From CAYJAY01 sp964370715 (GTDB lineage: Bacteria; Bacillota; Clostridia; Oscillospirales; Ruminococcaceae), in the NCBI GenBank assembly GCA_964370715.1, contig CAYJKJ010000011.1, positions 24,457-88,456 of the forward strand: a stretch of DNA of 64,000 bases. The letters are read 5' to 3'. The notes beneath the pieces were generated by a model. It was given only the letters and a program-made list of their open reading frames with translations. It was not told the DNA's origin and made no database searches. A program made the position numbers and the translations under genes. Positions 54,539-62,360 of this stretch are shown one piece after another (position 1 is the stretch's first letter; each line of letters opens with the position of its first letter).

Positions 54539-56517
54539 ATCGCATCCACCTCCGCTAAAATCTGTCTGTTTGAAAATCCTTGAAGATCCATACAACCCGA
54601 AGGACAAGCAACGGTGCAAGCTCCGCAACCTTGACAAAGCGCATTGTTAACTACCGCTATTCTTCTAACCTCTCTTTGTCCGTGGTCGTTTATCTCTTTG
54701 TCTTGATACGTTATTGCTCCATAGGGGCAAACGTTGGTGCAAACGGAACAGCCGTTACAACGAAGTTCATCGGATTTTGCGGTGCATGGATTTGTCTTTA
54801 GCTTATCTTTCGCCAAAAGACCGATAGCTTTAACCGCCGCCGCACTAGCTTGCGACACCGTTTCGGGAATATCCTTTGGTCCTTGGCATACGCCCGACAA
54901 GAATATACCCGCTGTCGGGGATTCAACCGGGCGAAGTTTCGCATGAGCCTCGGTTAAGAAGTTGTTGGTGTCGATGCTTGCCGTTAGCATCGTTGCGATG
55001 TTTCGAACGGATTTTTCGGGTTCTATAGCAGTTGCAAGCACCACCATATCCGCATCTATCATAACCTGTTCATTTTGCAACAGGTCGACCCCTTGAACCA
55101 AAAGTTTTCCGTTTGGCTGTGGGATAACCTTTCCAACTTGACCTTTAATGTAATTAACGTCGTATGATTCCACCGCTCTTCTGTAGAACTCGTCAAAGTT
55201 TTTGCCGGGTGTTCTCACATCTATATAAAACACATGAACATTAATATCGGGATATTTATCACGTATTAACATTGCGTGTTTTGCAGTATACATACAACAG
55301 ATTTTGGAACAATAGCTCTTGCCCCTGTTGTCGGAACAACGTGAACCAACGCATTGGATAAACACTATGTCGTGTGGGTGTTTTCCGTCCGACATACGCT
55401 CGAGATGTCCCTTTGTAGGGCCTGCCGCATTCATGATGCGCTCGAGTTCCAACGAGGTCACTACATCTTTGCTTTGATTGTATGCATATTCATCGTATTT
55501 ATCAAGATTAATCGTGTCAAACCCAGTCGCTACTACAATAGCGCCATATTTTTCCGTTATGATTTCATCCTGTTGTTCAAAGTTGACCGAACCCGCAAGA
55601 CAAACCTTTTGACAAAGACCGCATTTTCCCGTCTTAAACTTAATACAGGCGTTTGTGTCGATAACAGGCACGTTTGGAATGGCCTGTGCAAACGGCGTGT
55701 AGATCGCCGAACGATTGTCGAGACCTTTGTTGAATTCACTGGGGGTTTTCTTTGAGGGGCATTTTTCTTGGCAAACCCCACACCCTGTGCAACTCTTCAT
55801 ATCTACATATCTTGCTTTTTTTCTTATATCAACGGTGAAATCCCCTACAAATCCCGAAACCGCTTCGATTTCGCTGTAGGTGTGAATCGTAATGTTTTCA
55901 TGCGCCGCCGCATCCACCATCTTTGGCGTCAAGATACAAGCCGAGCAGTCAAGCGTTGGAAACGTTTTATCAACCTGCGACATTCTTCCGCCGATACTCG
56001 GCGTTTTCTCAACGATATCAACTTTGTATCCTGCCTCCGCTATATCGAGAGCCGATTGAATACCCGCAATTCCGCCCCCGATTACAAGAGCTCGTTTTGT
56101 AACGGCGCTTTCGCCGGCTTGAAGCGGAACGTTTAAACAAACTTTTGCTATTGCCGCCCTTGCGAGAATAAGCGCCTTTTCTGTGCCCTCATCTTTATCT
56201 TTATGAATCCAAGAGCAATGTTCACGAATGTTGGCTATCTCAACCATATATGGGTTGATGCCCGCTTTTTCAGCCGCTTTTCTAAACGTTGTTTCGTGCA
56301 TACGGGGCGAACAAGCGCACACCACTATTCCGGTTAGCTTCTTTTCTTTTGCAACTTCTAAAATCTTTAGTTGTCCTGCTTCGGAACACATATATTGATA
56401 TTCTTCCGCATGAACAACATTTTGTTCGAATTTTACCATCTCGGTAACCTTCACCACATCAACGGTAGAGGCGATGTTGGTTCCGCAATGACAGACAAAT
56501 ACTCCTATTCTTTGCAT
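54529..56517 (-). CDS. hdrA: HdrA, FAD-containing electron-bifurcating subunit
   Basis: 662 residues. The N-terminal domain has RIGVFVCHCGTNIASTVDV and a cluster-binding CACSPRMHE. An FAD-binding Rossmann motif VIGGGIAGIQSALDIAEAG lies near residue 145, with DCSACILTPKM near 192 and further motifs CTGCGVCQEKCP near 243, CGLCQKVC, CNGCSVCTNVCP near 577 and CQGCGACTVACP near 623. HdrA holds the FAD that splits electron pairs between a low-potential ferredoxin and a high-potential acceptor. It is five bases from the hdrC stop. Confidence 0.95.
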   Translation of the reverse strand: MQRIGVFVCHCGTNIASTVDVVKVTEMVKFEQNVVHAEEYQYMCSEAGQLKILEVAKEKKLTGIVVCACSPRMHETTFRKAAEKAGINPYMVEIANIREHCSWIHKDKDEGTEKALILARAAIAKVCLNVPLQAGESAVTKRALVIGGGIAGIQSALDIAEAGYKVDIVEKTPSIGGRMSQVDKTFPTLDCSACILTPKMVDAAAHENITIHTYSEIEAVSGFVGDFTVDIRKKARYVDMKSCTGCGVCQEKCPSKKTPSEFNKGLDNRSAIYTPFAQAIPNVPVIDTNACIKFKTGKCGLCQKVCLAGSVNFEQQDEIITEKYGAIVVATGFDTINLDKYDEYAYNQSKDVVTSLELERIMNAAGPTKGHLERMSDGKHPHDIVFIQCVGSRCSDNRGKSYCSKICCMYTAKHAMLIRDKYPDINVHVFYIDVRTPGKNFDEFYRRAVESYDVNYIKGQVGKVIPQPNGKLLVQGVDLLQNEQVMIDADMVVLATAIEPEKSVRNIATMLTASIDTNNFLTEAHAKLRPVESPTAGIFLSGVCQGPKDIPETVSQASAAAVKAIGLLAKDKLKTNPCTAKSDELRCNGCSVCTNVCPYGAITYQDKEINDHGQREVRRIAVVNNALCQGCGACTVACPSGCMDLQGFSNRQILAEVDAICR

Positions 56518-56522
56518 ATCCT

Positions 56523-56912
56523 CTACCTCCTATATCTTCTAAATACACTCATTAAGAGTTGTTGTGGCACGTCTTGATCCAACAGCTCCGGAACATCTTC
56601 CGGTTGAAGATAATTAGCTCCGTTTTGTCTTATAACAATCTGCCTTGCGGCATCCACTAATTTTCCGGGCTTCACGTCCCTAGGACACCTTTCTATACAC
56701 GCAAAGCAAGAAAGACATTTCCATAAAGACTTGCAGTTTCCGAGAGTTTCAATATCTTGATTGACCACATAAGTTACAAACTGATGCGGTTTTATATCCA
56801 TTTCATTAAACACGGGACAGGTTGCCGAACATTTTCCGCATTTCATACATTTTTGCGGATTAGCCCCACTTATTTCTTTCACTATTTTTGCGTTGTTATT
56901 GCCATGACTCAT
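56523..56912 (-). CDS. hdrC: HdrC, 4Fe-4S electron-transfer subunit
   Basis: 129 residues with two [4Fe-4S] motifs, CMKCGKCSATCP near residue 18 and CLSCFACIERCP near 67, the HdrC layout. It carries electrons from HdrA to HdrB. It shares one base with the hdrB stop (TGATG), so the two are coupled. The C-terminus (VPELLDQDVPQQLLMSVFRR) is helical and typical of the family. Confidence 0.93.
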   Translation of the reverse strand: MSHGNNNAKIVKEISGANPQKCMKCGKCSATCPVFNEMDIKPHQFVTYVVNQDIETLGNCKSLWKCLSCFACIERCPRDVKPGKLVDAARQIVIRQNGANYLQPEDVPELLDQDVPQQLLMSVFRRYRR

Positions 56913-57709
56913 CAGTTTTTCATCTCCTCTTTTACTCCCAGAGCCTCTGCTAGAAGTTCTGTAATATAGGAAACGCTAAGACATTTTTCACCCTTTGATT
57001 TATTCAAATTGTAAAGACATAGCGGACACGCCGTTATCAAGGTTTCTGCCCCAAAACCGGTTGCAGAATCTACAATTTTTTCGCACATATCTTCCGCCAT
57101 CTCTTTTTCTTTAAGAGAGATATATCCGCCGCAACATTCGTTCCTATACGGATAAACTACGGGGGTTGCTCCGACAGCTCTAATAAAATCTTCCATAATC
57201 GTTGGGTTTTCGGCATCATCAAACTGGAGGATTTCGCTGGGTCTGAGCAAAAGGCAGCCGTAGTATGCTCCAATCTTTCTTCCGGTTAAAGGATTTACAA
57301 CTTTTTTCTTTAGTTCATCAAAACCTATTCTATCCCTTAGAACTTCAAGAAAATGCAACACCTCGGTTTCGCCTTCATATGCAACATCCAGTTCCATGTA
57401 ATTATTAGCACGAGTTCGAATGTCCTCAACATTTTTCATATCATCATTTACACGTTTAATTACATGATGACAGGCTGAACATAGCGTTACTAGCGTTTGT
57501 TCTTTTTCCTTTGCATGATTAAGCGCTCGAACCGAAGACAATTTTGAAGCTATCTCGTCCGAACCTAGGGGATAAACTCCCCCGCAACACTGCCAGTTTT
57601 CAATCTCTTCCAATTCAAATCCCAGAGCTTTTGCCGAAACTCTCGCATATAAATCAAGTTCTTTTGCCTTTGATTTCAGCGTACACCCAGGATAATAGCT
57701 GTACTTCAT
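56912..57709 (-). CDS. hdrB: HdrB, CCG-domain catalytic subunit
   Basis: 265 residues with two complete cysteine-rich CCG motifs: C9-X31-CC-X34-CXXC (starting YYPGC) and a second C-X39-CC-X34-CXXC near the C-terminus. In methanogens these hold two noncubane [4Fe-4S] clusters that reduce the CoM-CoB heterodisulfide. No heterodisulfide is expected in this bacterium, so another high-potential acceptor is likely, and the fumarate reductase in the same operon is the obvious candidate. ATG 57709 has GGAGG upstream. Confidence 0.93.
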   Translation of the reverse strand: MKYSYYPGCTLKSKAKELDLYARVSAKALGFELEEIENWQCCGGVYPLGSDEIASKLSSVRALNHAKEKEQTLVTLCSACHHVIKRVNDDMKNVEDIRTRANNYMELDVAYEGETEVLHFLEVLRDRIGFDELKKKVVNPLTGRKIGAYYGCLLLRPSEILQFDDAENPTIMEDFIRAVGATPVVYPYRNECCGGYISLKEKEMAEDMCEKIVDSATGFGAETLITACPLCLYNLNKSKGEKCLSVSYITELLAEALGVKEEMKN

Positions 57710-57756
57710 ACTTTCCTCCAATCTTTTAAAACAATCGGCAATTTCTGCCGTATAAT

Positions 57757-58707
57757 TTAATATAAATCTATTTCTTTAATAACGGCTCTTAGTGCATCGC
57801 CACTCTTACGGAGCTTGTCGATCTCTTCGCCTGTCAATCTAACAGGAACTTTTCCCTCTATTCCGTTAGGTCCTACTAGCGTCAACATACTAAGACACAC
57901 ATCATCAACGCCATATTCTCCATGCATCATGGTTGAGACTGTTGAGATAGAACCCTGAGAACCGGCCAACATATTGCATAATTTTACAACCGCAGAAGAC
58001 ACCGCATAGTATGTTGCCCCTTTGTTGGCGATAATTTTTCCGCCGGATTTTTGAACATAAGTTAATATCTCCTCTTTGTCTATAGGAGGAATATCTTTTC
58101 CCTCTTCAACCATCATATCTCTATAGGCATCGATGTTTGCGCTTCCGATATCTGCGCAAGACCACGGTATGAACGACGTGTCGCCATGTTCTCCATAGAC
58201 ATATGCATGAATGTTCTTTTGCGCTACATTCAATTTTTCCGATAAACCATGGCGAAGCCTTGCCGTGTCTAGAATTGTTCCTGAACCTATGATTTGTTTT
58301 TCGGGTATTCCCGAGATTTTTGTAAAGACATAAGTCAAGATATCTACCGGATTACTTACAATTATGTATTTCGCTTCAGGAGCGTATTTTACAATATTTG
58401 GCGTAATCGATTTAAGAATATCAACATTTGTTTTTGTAAGTTCAATTCTTGTTTGCCCCGGTTTACGAGCAACCCCCGAAGTGATGATTACGATATCTGA
58501 ACCTGCTGCATCTTCAAATTCTCCGGCTATTATCGATATTGGGTCACGAAAACAGGTTCCTTGGGCTATATCCAAAACTTCGCCTTCCACTTTTTCTTTG
58601 TTGACATCAATCAACACGATCTCTGATGCGATATCCGTGTTGGATAAGTTATACGCAATCGTCGACCCAACGCTGCCTGCCCCAATAATAGTAATCTTTC
58701 TTCTCAT
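57757..58707 (-). CDS. mdh: NAD-dependent malate dehydrogenase of the LDH-like type
   Basis: 316 residues with the lactate/malate dehydrogenase fold. NAD motif IIGAGSVGSTIAY at 7-19. The catalytic His is in YGEHGDTSF near 173 and the substrate arginines are at 87 and in ILDTARLR. The specificity residue (102 in LDH numbering) is Arg81 in SGVARKPGQTR. True LDHs have Gln there (GANQKPGETR in Bacillus stearothermophilus), and Gln102Arg is known to convert that LDH into an MDH. Most other positions look LDH-like. Operon context (fumarase, fumarate reductase) agrees with oxaloacetate reduction. AAGGAG precedes ATG. Confidence 0.87.
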   Translation of the reverse strand: MRRKITIIGAGSVGSTIAYNLSNTDIASEIVLIDVNKEKVEGEVLDIAQGTCFRDPISIIAGEFEDAAGSDIVIITSGVARKPGQTRIELTKTNVDILKSITPNIVKYAPEAKYIIVSNPVDILTYVFTKISGIPEKQIIGSGTILDTARLRHGLSEKLNVAQKNIHAYVYGEHGDTSFIPWSCADIGSANIDAYRDMMVEEGKDIPPIDKEEILTYVQKSGGKIIANKGATYYAVSSAVVKLCNMLAGSQGSISTVSTMMHGEYGVDDVCLSMLTLVGPNGIEGKVPVRLTGEEIDKLRKSGDALRAVIKEIDLY

Positions 58708-58816
58708 AATAATCTCCTTAAATTAAATTATATATTAGTTTTGTTAACAAATATACTGTTTCATTTATTTGCCAATTTTGCGATTGTGAAAAATATATCA
58801 AACTTTCAACTCGCCA

Positions 58817-58845
58817 ATCATAACACATTGTTAAAAAAATATCAA
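58817..58845 (-). promoter_or_regulatory. Promoter of the mdh-hdr-frd operon
   Basis: On the minus strand TTGATA, 17-base spacer, TATGAT, with start near 58810 and a leader of about 100 bases. A Rex-like site lies over the -35 box and spacer. Confidence 0.6.
58828..58845. promoter_or_regulatory. Weaker Rex-like operator at the mdh promoter
   Basis: Plus-strand TTGTTAA-AAAA-ATATCAA, one perfect half-site and one half-site with three mismatches to TTGTTAANNNNTTAACAA. Confidence 0.5.
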
Positions 58846-59033
58846 GTGTTTTTTTGAAGTTTATTTGTTATTTAAATTGATCCAATTCTGTTTCTACCTG
58901 CCGACACCCAATTTTTTGGTAAACAATTGCAATTCGTCATTTTTACTATCAGCTCACATATGTCTTTATGCAACATTACCCCGAAATTTTCAGTTTTTTT
59001 GTATTTCACCATCTACTTGCAACTTTAATAAGC

Positions 59034-59062
59034 TTTACAACAAGAAAAAAGTATGTTAAAAT
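59034..59062 (+). promoter_or_regulatory. Promoter of the hfs-like hydrogenase operon
   Basis: TTTACA, 17-base spacer, TAAAAT. The -10 box lies inside the first Rex site, and transcription should start near 59069. Confidence 0.7.
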
Positions 59063-59069
59063 ATTAACA
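59054..59069. promoter_or_regulatory. Rex-type operator 1
   Basis: TGTTAA-AATA-TTAACA, agreeing with the core of the Rex consensus TTGTTAANNNNTTAACAA. It covers the -10 box of the hydrogenase promoter. Confidence 0.75.
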
Positions 59070-59074
59070 CAATG

Positions 59075-59091
59075 TGTTAAATTATTAACAA
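59075..59091. promoter_or_regulatory. Rex-type operator 2
   Basis: TGTTAA-ATTA-TTAACAA, centred 21 bp (two helical turns) after operator 1, just downstream of the predicted start site. Confidence 0.75.
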
Positions 59092-59116
59092 ACTTTTTAA
59101 TTTGGGGGATAATATT

Positions 59117-59359
59117 ATGATGAATGTAAAAATCTGCATTGGCAGTTCATGTCATTTAAAAGGGTCGAAATGGGTTGTTGAAAAGCTGCAAGAGTTGCTT
59201 AAAAACAACAATTTGCAAAACAAGGTAGCCTTATCCGGAGCGTTTTGTATGTCAAAATGCCAAGAGGGTGTTTGTGTTGAGATTGGAGAGACTATCCATT
59301 CCGTAAAGCCGGAAACTGTAGAGAATTTTTTTGAAACAGAAATTAAATGTAAGGTATAG
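59117..59359 (+). CDS. Thioredoxin-like [2Fe-2S] ferredoxin (HfsA/NuoE-like)
   Basis: 80 residues from ATG 59117, with GGGGGA upstream. It has the NuoE-type cysteine pattern: ICIGSSCHLKG near residue 5 and CMSKCQEGVCVEI near 39, which would ligate one [2Fe-2S] cluster in a thioredoxin-like fold. First gene of an operon with a sensory hydrogenase, PP2C phosphatase and a second hydrogenase; this order matches the hfsABCD cluster known from Thermoanaerobacterium. It could feed electrons to or from the sensory hydrogenase. Confidence 0.85.
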   Translation: MMNVKICIGSSCHLKGSKWVVEKLQELLKNNNLQNKVALSGAFCMSKCQEGVCVEIGETIHSVKPETVENFFETEIKCKV

Positions 59360-59373
59360 GAAAAAGAGTAAAG

Positions 59374-61056
59374 ATGGCTGAATACTTAAAACTAAAAAAA
59401 TCCAACTGCAAAAACTGTTATAAATGTATTCGTTGTTGTCCTGTTAAATCAATACGATTTTCGGGCGGTCAAGCTAACATCGTTGGCAACGAATGTATTC
59501 TATGTGGGCAATGCTTTGTAAACTGTCCACAAAATGCAAAAGAGATCGACAGTAGCGTCGAAGCGGTTAAGGTTCTTATTCATTCCGGCGCACCGGTTAT
59601 AGCATCGGTTGCCCCGTCGTTTATTGCAAACTACAACGGAATTGGCATAAAAACGCTTGAAAAAGTTCTTCAAAAGATAGGGTTTCATCATGCGGAAGAA
59701 ACCGCTATTGGCGCTACAATTGTAAAAAAAGCATATGAAAATATGATTATTGAGGATAGGAAAAATATAGTTATAACTTCCTCTTGTCACTCGGTTAATC
59801 TGCTTATCCAAAAATATTATCCGACACTTCTTCCCTATCTTGCTGATGTTGTGTCTCCAATGCAAGCTCATGCAATTGATATAAAAAGAAGATTTCTAGA
59901 TTCTAAAGTTGTTTTTATAGGGCCTTGTGTCGCTAAAAAAGATGAGGCGGGATATTACGAAGGAATTGTTGACGAGGTTGTTACTTTTGAGGAATTATCG
60001 CAATGGTTTGCCGAAGAAAATATAGAACCCGATTATAACGAACCATACGACAAAACACCCGAAAGTTTAGCAAGATTTTTCCCAACAACGGGAGGAATAC
60101 TTAAAACTATTTTAAAAAGAGATGAAAATTATTCATACATTGCCGTTGATGGCGTTGAAAACTGCATGAAAGCTTTGGGAGAGATTCTTGAAGGCAATCT
60201 TGATAGATGTTTTATCGAGATGTCGGCTTGTGTTGGCAGCTGCATAGGAGGGCCTGTTATTGAAAAAGGCCAAAAAAATTCTATTTCGGATAACATCTGT
60301 ATAAATAGCTATGCCGGAAAAAAAGATTTTGATGTAGCGGCGCTTTCTGCTAGCGAAATGAACAAGAGTTTTGCCCCTATACATAGAAGAAACGGAACTC
60401 CATCAGAATCCGAGATTTTAAATGTTCTTCGCCAGATAGGCAAAGAAAGCGTTGAAGACGAACTTAATTGCGGTTCTTGCGGTTACAATTCTTGTAGAGA
60501 AAAAGCGGAAGCCGTTTATTATGGCAAAGCGGACCTTACTATGTGTTTGCCGTTTTTAAGCGAAAAAGCAGAAACTTTTTCCGAATTAATAGTCAACAAC
60601 ACACCAAATGCAATTATTGTATTAAACGATAATTTAGAGGTTCAAAAGATAAACCAATCAACTGTCAAACTGTTGAACTTAAGATCCCCAAGGGATATTT
60701 TAGGCGAACAGATTATAAAAGTTTTGGATCCTTGCGATTTTATTTCGGTCAAAAATTCCGGTATATCTATACGTGACAAGAAAGTTTATTTAGCAGAATA
60801 CAACAAACACGTTTATCAAACTATAATTTTTGATAAACAATATAAAGTTTTAGTTTGCCTTATGAGGAATGTTACAGAACAAGAGGAAGAAAGATCTAAA
60901 AAAGAAGAGATAAGCCGAAAAACGATCGAAACCACCGACAAGGTTATCGAGAAGCAGATGAGGGTTGTACACGAAATAGCGTCTTTATTAGGGGAAACTG
61001 CGGCTGAAACAAAAATTGCGCTCACCAAACTTAAGGAGTCGATTAAAGATGATTAA
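59374..61056 (+). CDS. Sensory [FeFe]-hydrogenase with PAS domain (HfsB/HydS-like)
   Basis: 560 residues. Two N-terminal [4Fe-4S] motifs (CKNCYKCIRCCP, CILCGQCFVNCP) precede an H-cluster domain whose motifs differ from catalytic enzymes: P1 is TSSCHSVN near 133 (normally TSCCPxW), P2 is PCVAKKDEA near 184 and P3 is MSACVGSCIGG near 282. A CGSCGYNSC iron-sulfur motif lies near 366, then a PAS domain (about 400-490) and a C-terminal coiled coil. This build is known for group C/D putative H2 sensors. The ORF overlaps the phosphatase by eight bases, so signal transfer to it is likely. Confidence 0.88.
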   Translation: MAEYLKLKKSNCKNCYKCIRCCPVKSIRFSGGQANIVGNECILCGQCFVNCPQNAKEIDSSVEAVKVLIHSGAPVIASVAPSFIANYNGIGIKTLEKVLQKIGFHHAEETAIGATIVKKAYENMIIEDRKNIVITSSCHSVNLLIQKYYPTLLPYLADVVSPMQAHAIDIKRRFLDSKVVFIGPCVAKKDEAGYYEGIVDEVVTFEELSQWFAEENIEPDYNEPYDKTPESLARFFPTTGGILKTILKRDENYSYIAVDGVENCMKALGEILEGNLDRCFIEMSACVGSCIGGPVIEKGQKNSISDNICINSYAGKKDFDVAALSASEMNKSFAPIHRRNGTPSESEILNVLRQIGKESVEDELNCGSCGYNSCREKAEAVYYGKADLTMCLPFLSEKAETFSELIVNNTPNAIIVLNDNLEVQKINQSTVKLLNLRSPRDILGEQIIKVLDPCDFISVKNSGISIRDKKVYLAEYNKHVYQTIIFDKQYKVLVCLMRNVTEQEEERSKKEEISRKTIETTDKVIEKQMRVVHEIASLLGETAAETKIALTKLKESIKDD

Positions 61057-62224
61057 TTTGTGTCCCGATATCGGTTATAGCAGTTTAAACAAATATGGCG
61101 AGGAACTGTGTGGTGATCAGGTTTGTGTTATCGAGGGCGACGATGGCTCAACAACGATAGTGTTGGCGGATGGGCTTGGCAGCGGAGTGAAAGCAAATAT
61201 ACTCGCAACTTTAACATCAAAGATAATATCAACGATGATATCAGAGGGCTTAAGCTTAACCGATTGTGTTGAAACAATCGCCGCAACGTTGCCCGTTTGT
61301 GCCGTTCGTGGCGTCGCATATTCCACCTTTACGATCCTTCGAATATTAAGCGGAAACAAAGAAGCGGAAATTATACAATACGATAACCCTAAAGTTATCC
61401 TGTTTCGAGACTCTTCGCCGTTTGAATTTGCTTATAACGAAATAATAATAAGCGGCAAAAAAATTTTGATGTCTAAGATAGATCTCTTTGAGAACGATAT
61501 TTTTATATTAATGAGCGACGGCTGTATCCATGCCGGTGTTGGAAGCCTTCTCAACTTTGGTTGGGACAGGCCGGACATTATAAAATATATGGAACCGCTT
61601 AGCCATGTAGGTTTTACCGCAAAAACCCTTAACACAATCCTCTTAAACGAATGCTACTCGCTTTATGGCGCAAAGCCTGGCGATGATACCACAGTTTGCA
61701 CCATTAAAATGAGAACAAGACAACCAATGAACTTGATAATCGGCCCGCCGTCTAATCGAAACGATGCCGACAAAATGATGTCGCTGTTTTTCTCTAAAGA
61801 GGGCAAACATATAGTTTGTGGGGGAACAACCTCCGGCATTGTTGCCAAATTTCTGGGAAAAGATTTAATTCCTTCTCTTGATTTTATCAATTCAGACATT
61901 CCCCCAACCGCCAAAATCGAGGGTGTTGAGCTTGTTACAGAAGGGATTATCACAATAAACAAAGTGCTAACCTTTGCAAAAGACTACTTAGAGGAAAACA
62001 AGCTGTATTCGCAGTGGAGCAACAATAAAGATGGCGCTTCTACGATAGCAAGACTATTGTTTGAGGAAGCTACAGATATAAATTTTTATGTTGGAAGAGC
62101 TATTAACCCGGCGCATCAAAACCCGGATCTTCCAATCAATTTCAACATAAAAATGCAGCTCATAGATGAACTCGCAGATTGTCTGAAAAAAATCGGCAAA
62201 AAAATCAAGGTGAGTTATTTTTAA
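61049..62224 (+). CDS. SpoIIE/PP2C-family serine phosphatase (HfsC-like)
   Basis: 391 residues. The PP2C metal-binding aspartates are visible in LADGLGSG near residue 39, LMSDGCIHAG near 153 and GDDTTVC near 212. The C-terminal 170 residues are a region without a recognised fold, common to hydrogenase-linked members. ATG 61049 has AAGGAG upstream and overlaps the end of the sensory hydrogenase (ATGATTAA), so they are coupled. Probably its activity is tuned by the sensor, with an unknown phosphoprotein as target. Confidence 0.88.
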   Translation: MINLCPDIGYSSLNKYGEELCGDQVCVIEGDDGSTTIVLADGLGSGVKANILATLTSKIISTMISEGLSLTDCVETIAATLPVCAVRGVAYSTFTILRILSGNKEAEIIQYDNPKVILFRDSSPFEFAYNEIIISGKKILMSKIDLFENDIFILMSDGCIHAGVGSLLNFGWDRPDIIKYMEPLSHVGFTAKTLNTILLNECYSLYGAKPGDDTTVCTIKMRTRQPMNLIIGPPSNRNDADKMMSLFFSKEGKHIVCGGTTSGIVAKFLGKDLIPSLDFINSDIPPTAKIEGVELVTEGIITINKVLTFAKDYLEENKLYSQWSNNKDGASTIARLLFEEATDINFYVGRAINPAHQNPDLPINFNIKMQLIDELADCLKKIGKKIKVSYF

Positions 62225-62360
62225 CAAAAGACAATTTAAAGATTAATTTTCAAATGTTGTGACAATGGGGGCTAGCAAAATAAAGCTTTGCAAACTAAAA
62301 AACGCCATTATCCGCTCCCCCTACAATGTTGTTACTTGGTAAGAAAGGATGTTGCAAGCC

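Larger units (their letters stand above)
58708..59116. other. 409-base divergent regulatory region between mdh and hydrogenase operons
   Basis: AT-rich and without a plausible gene. It holds promoters in both directions and three Rex-like sites (described separately), plus a TTTGTTAACAAA palindrome near 58740 that lacks the Rex spacer. Confidence 0.75.

Noticed and set aside
57757..58707. L-lactate dehydrogenase assignment
   Set aside because: The specificity position is Arg instead of Gln and the operon concerns malate and fumarate, so malate dehydrogenase is preferred, though LDH activity cannot be excluded.
58738..58752. TTTGTTAACAAA as a further Rex site near mdh
   Set aside because: The half-sites abut without the four-base spacer, so it does not fit the consensus.
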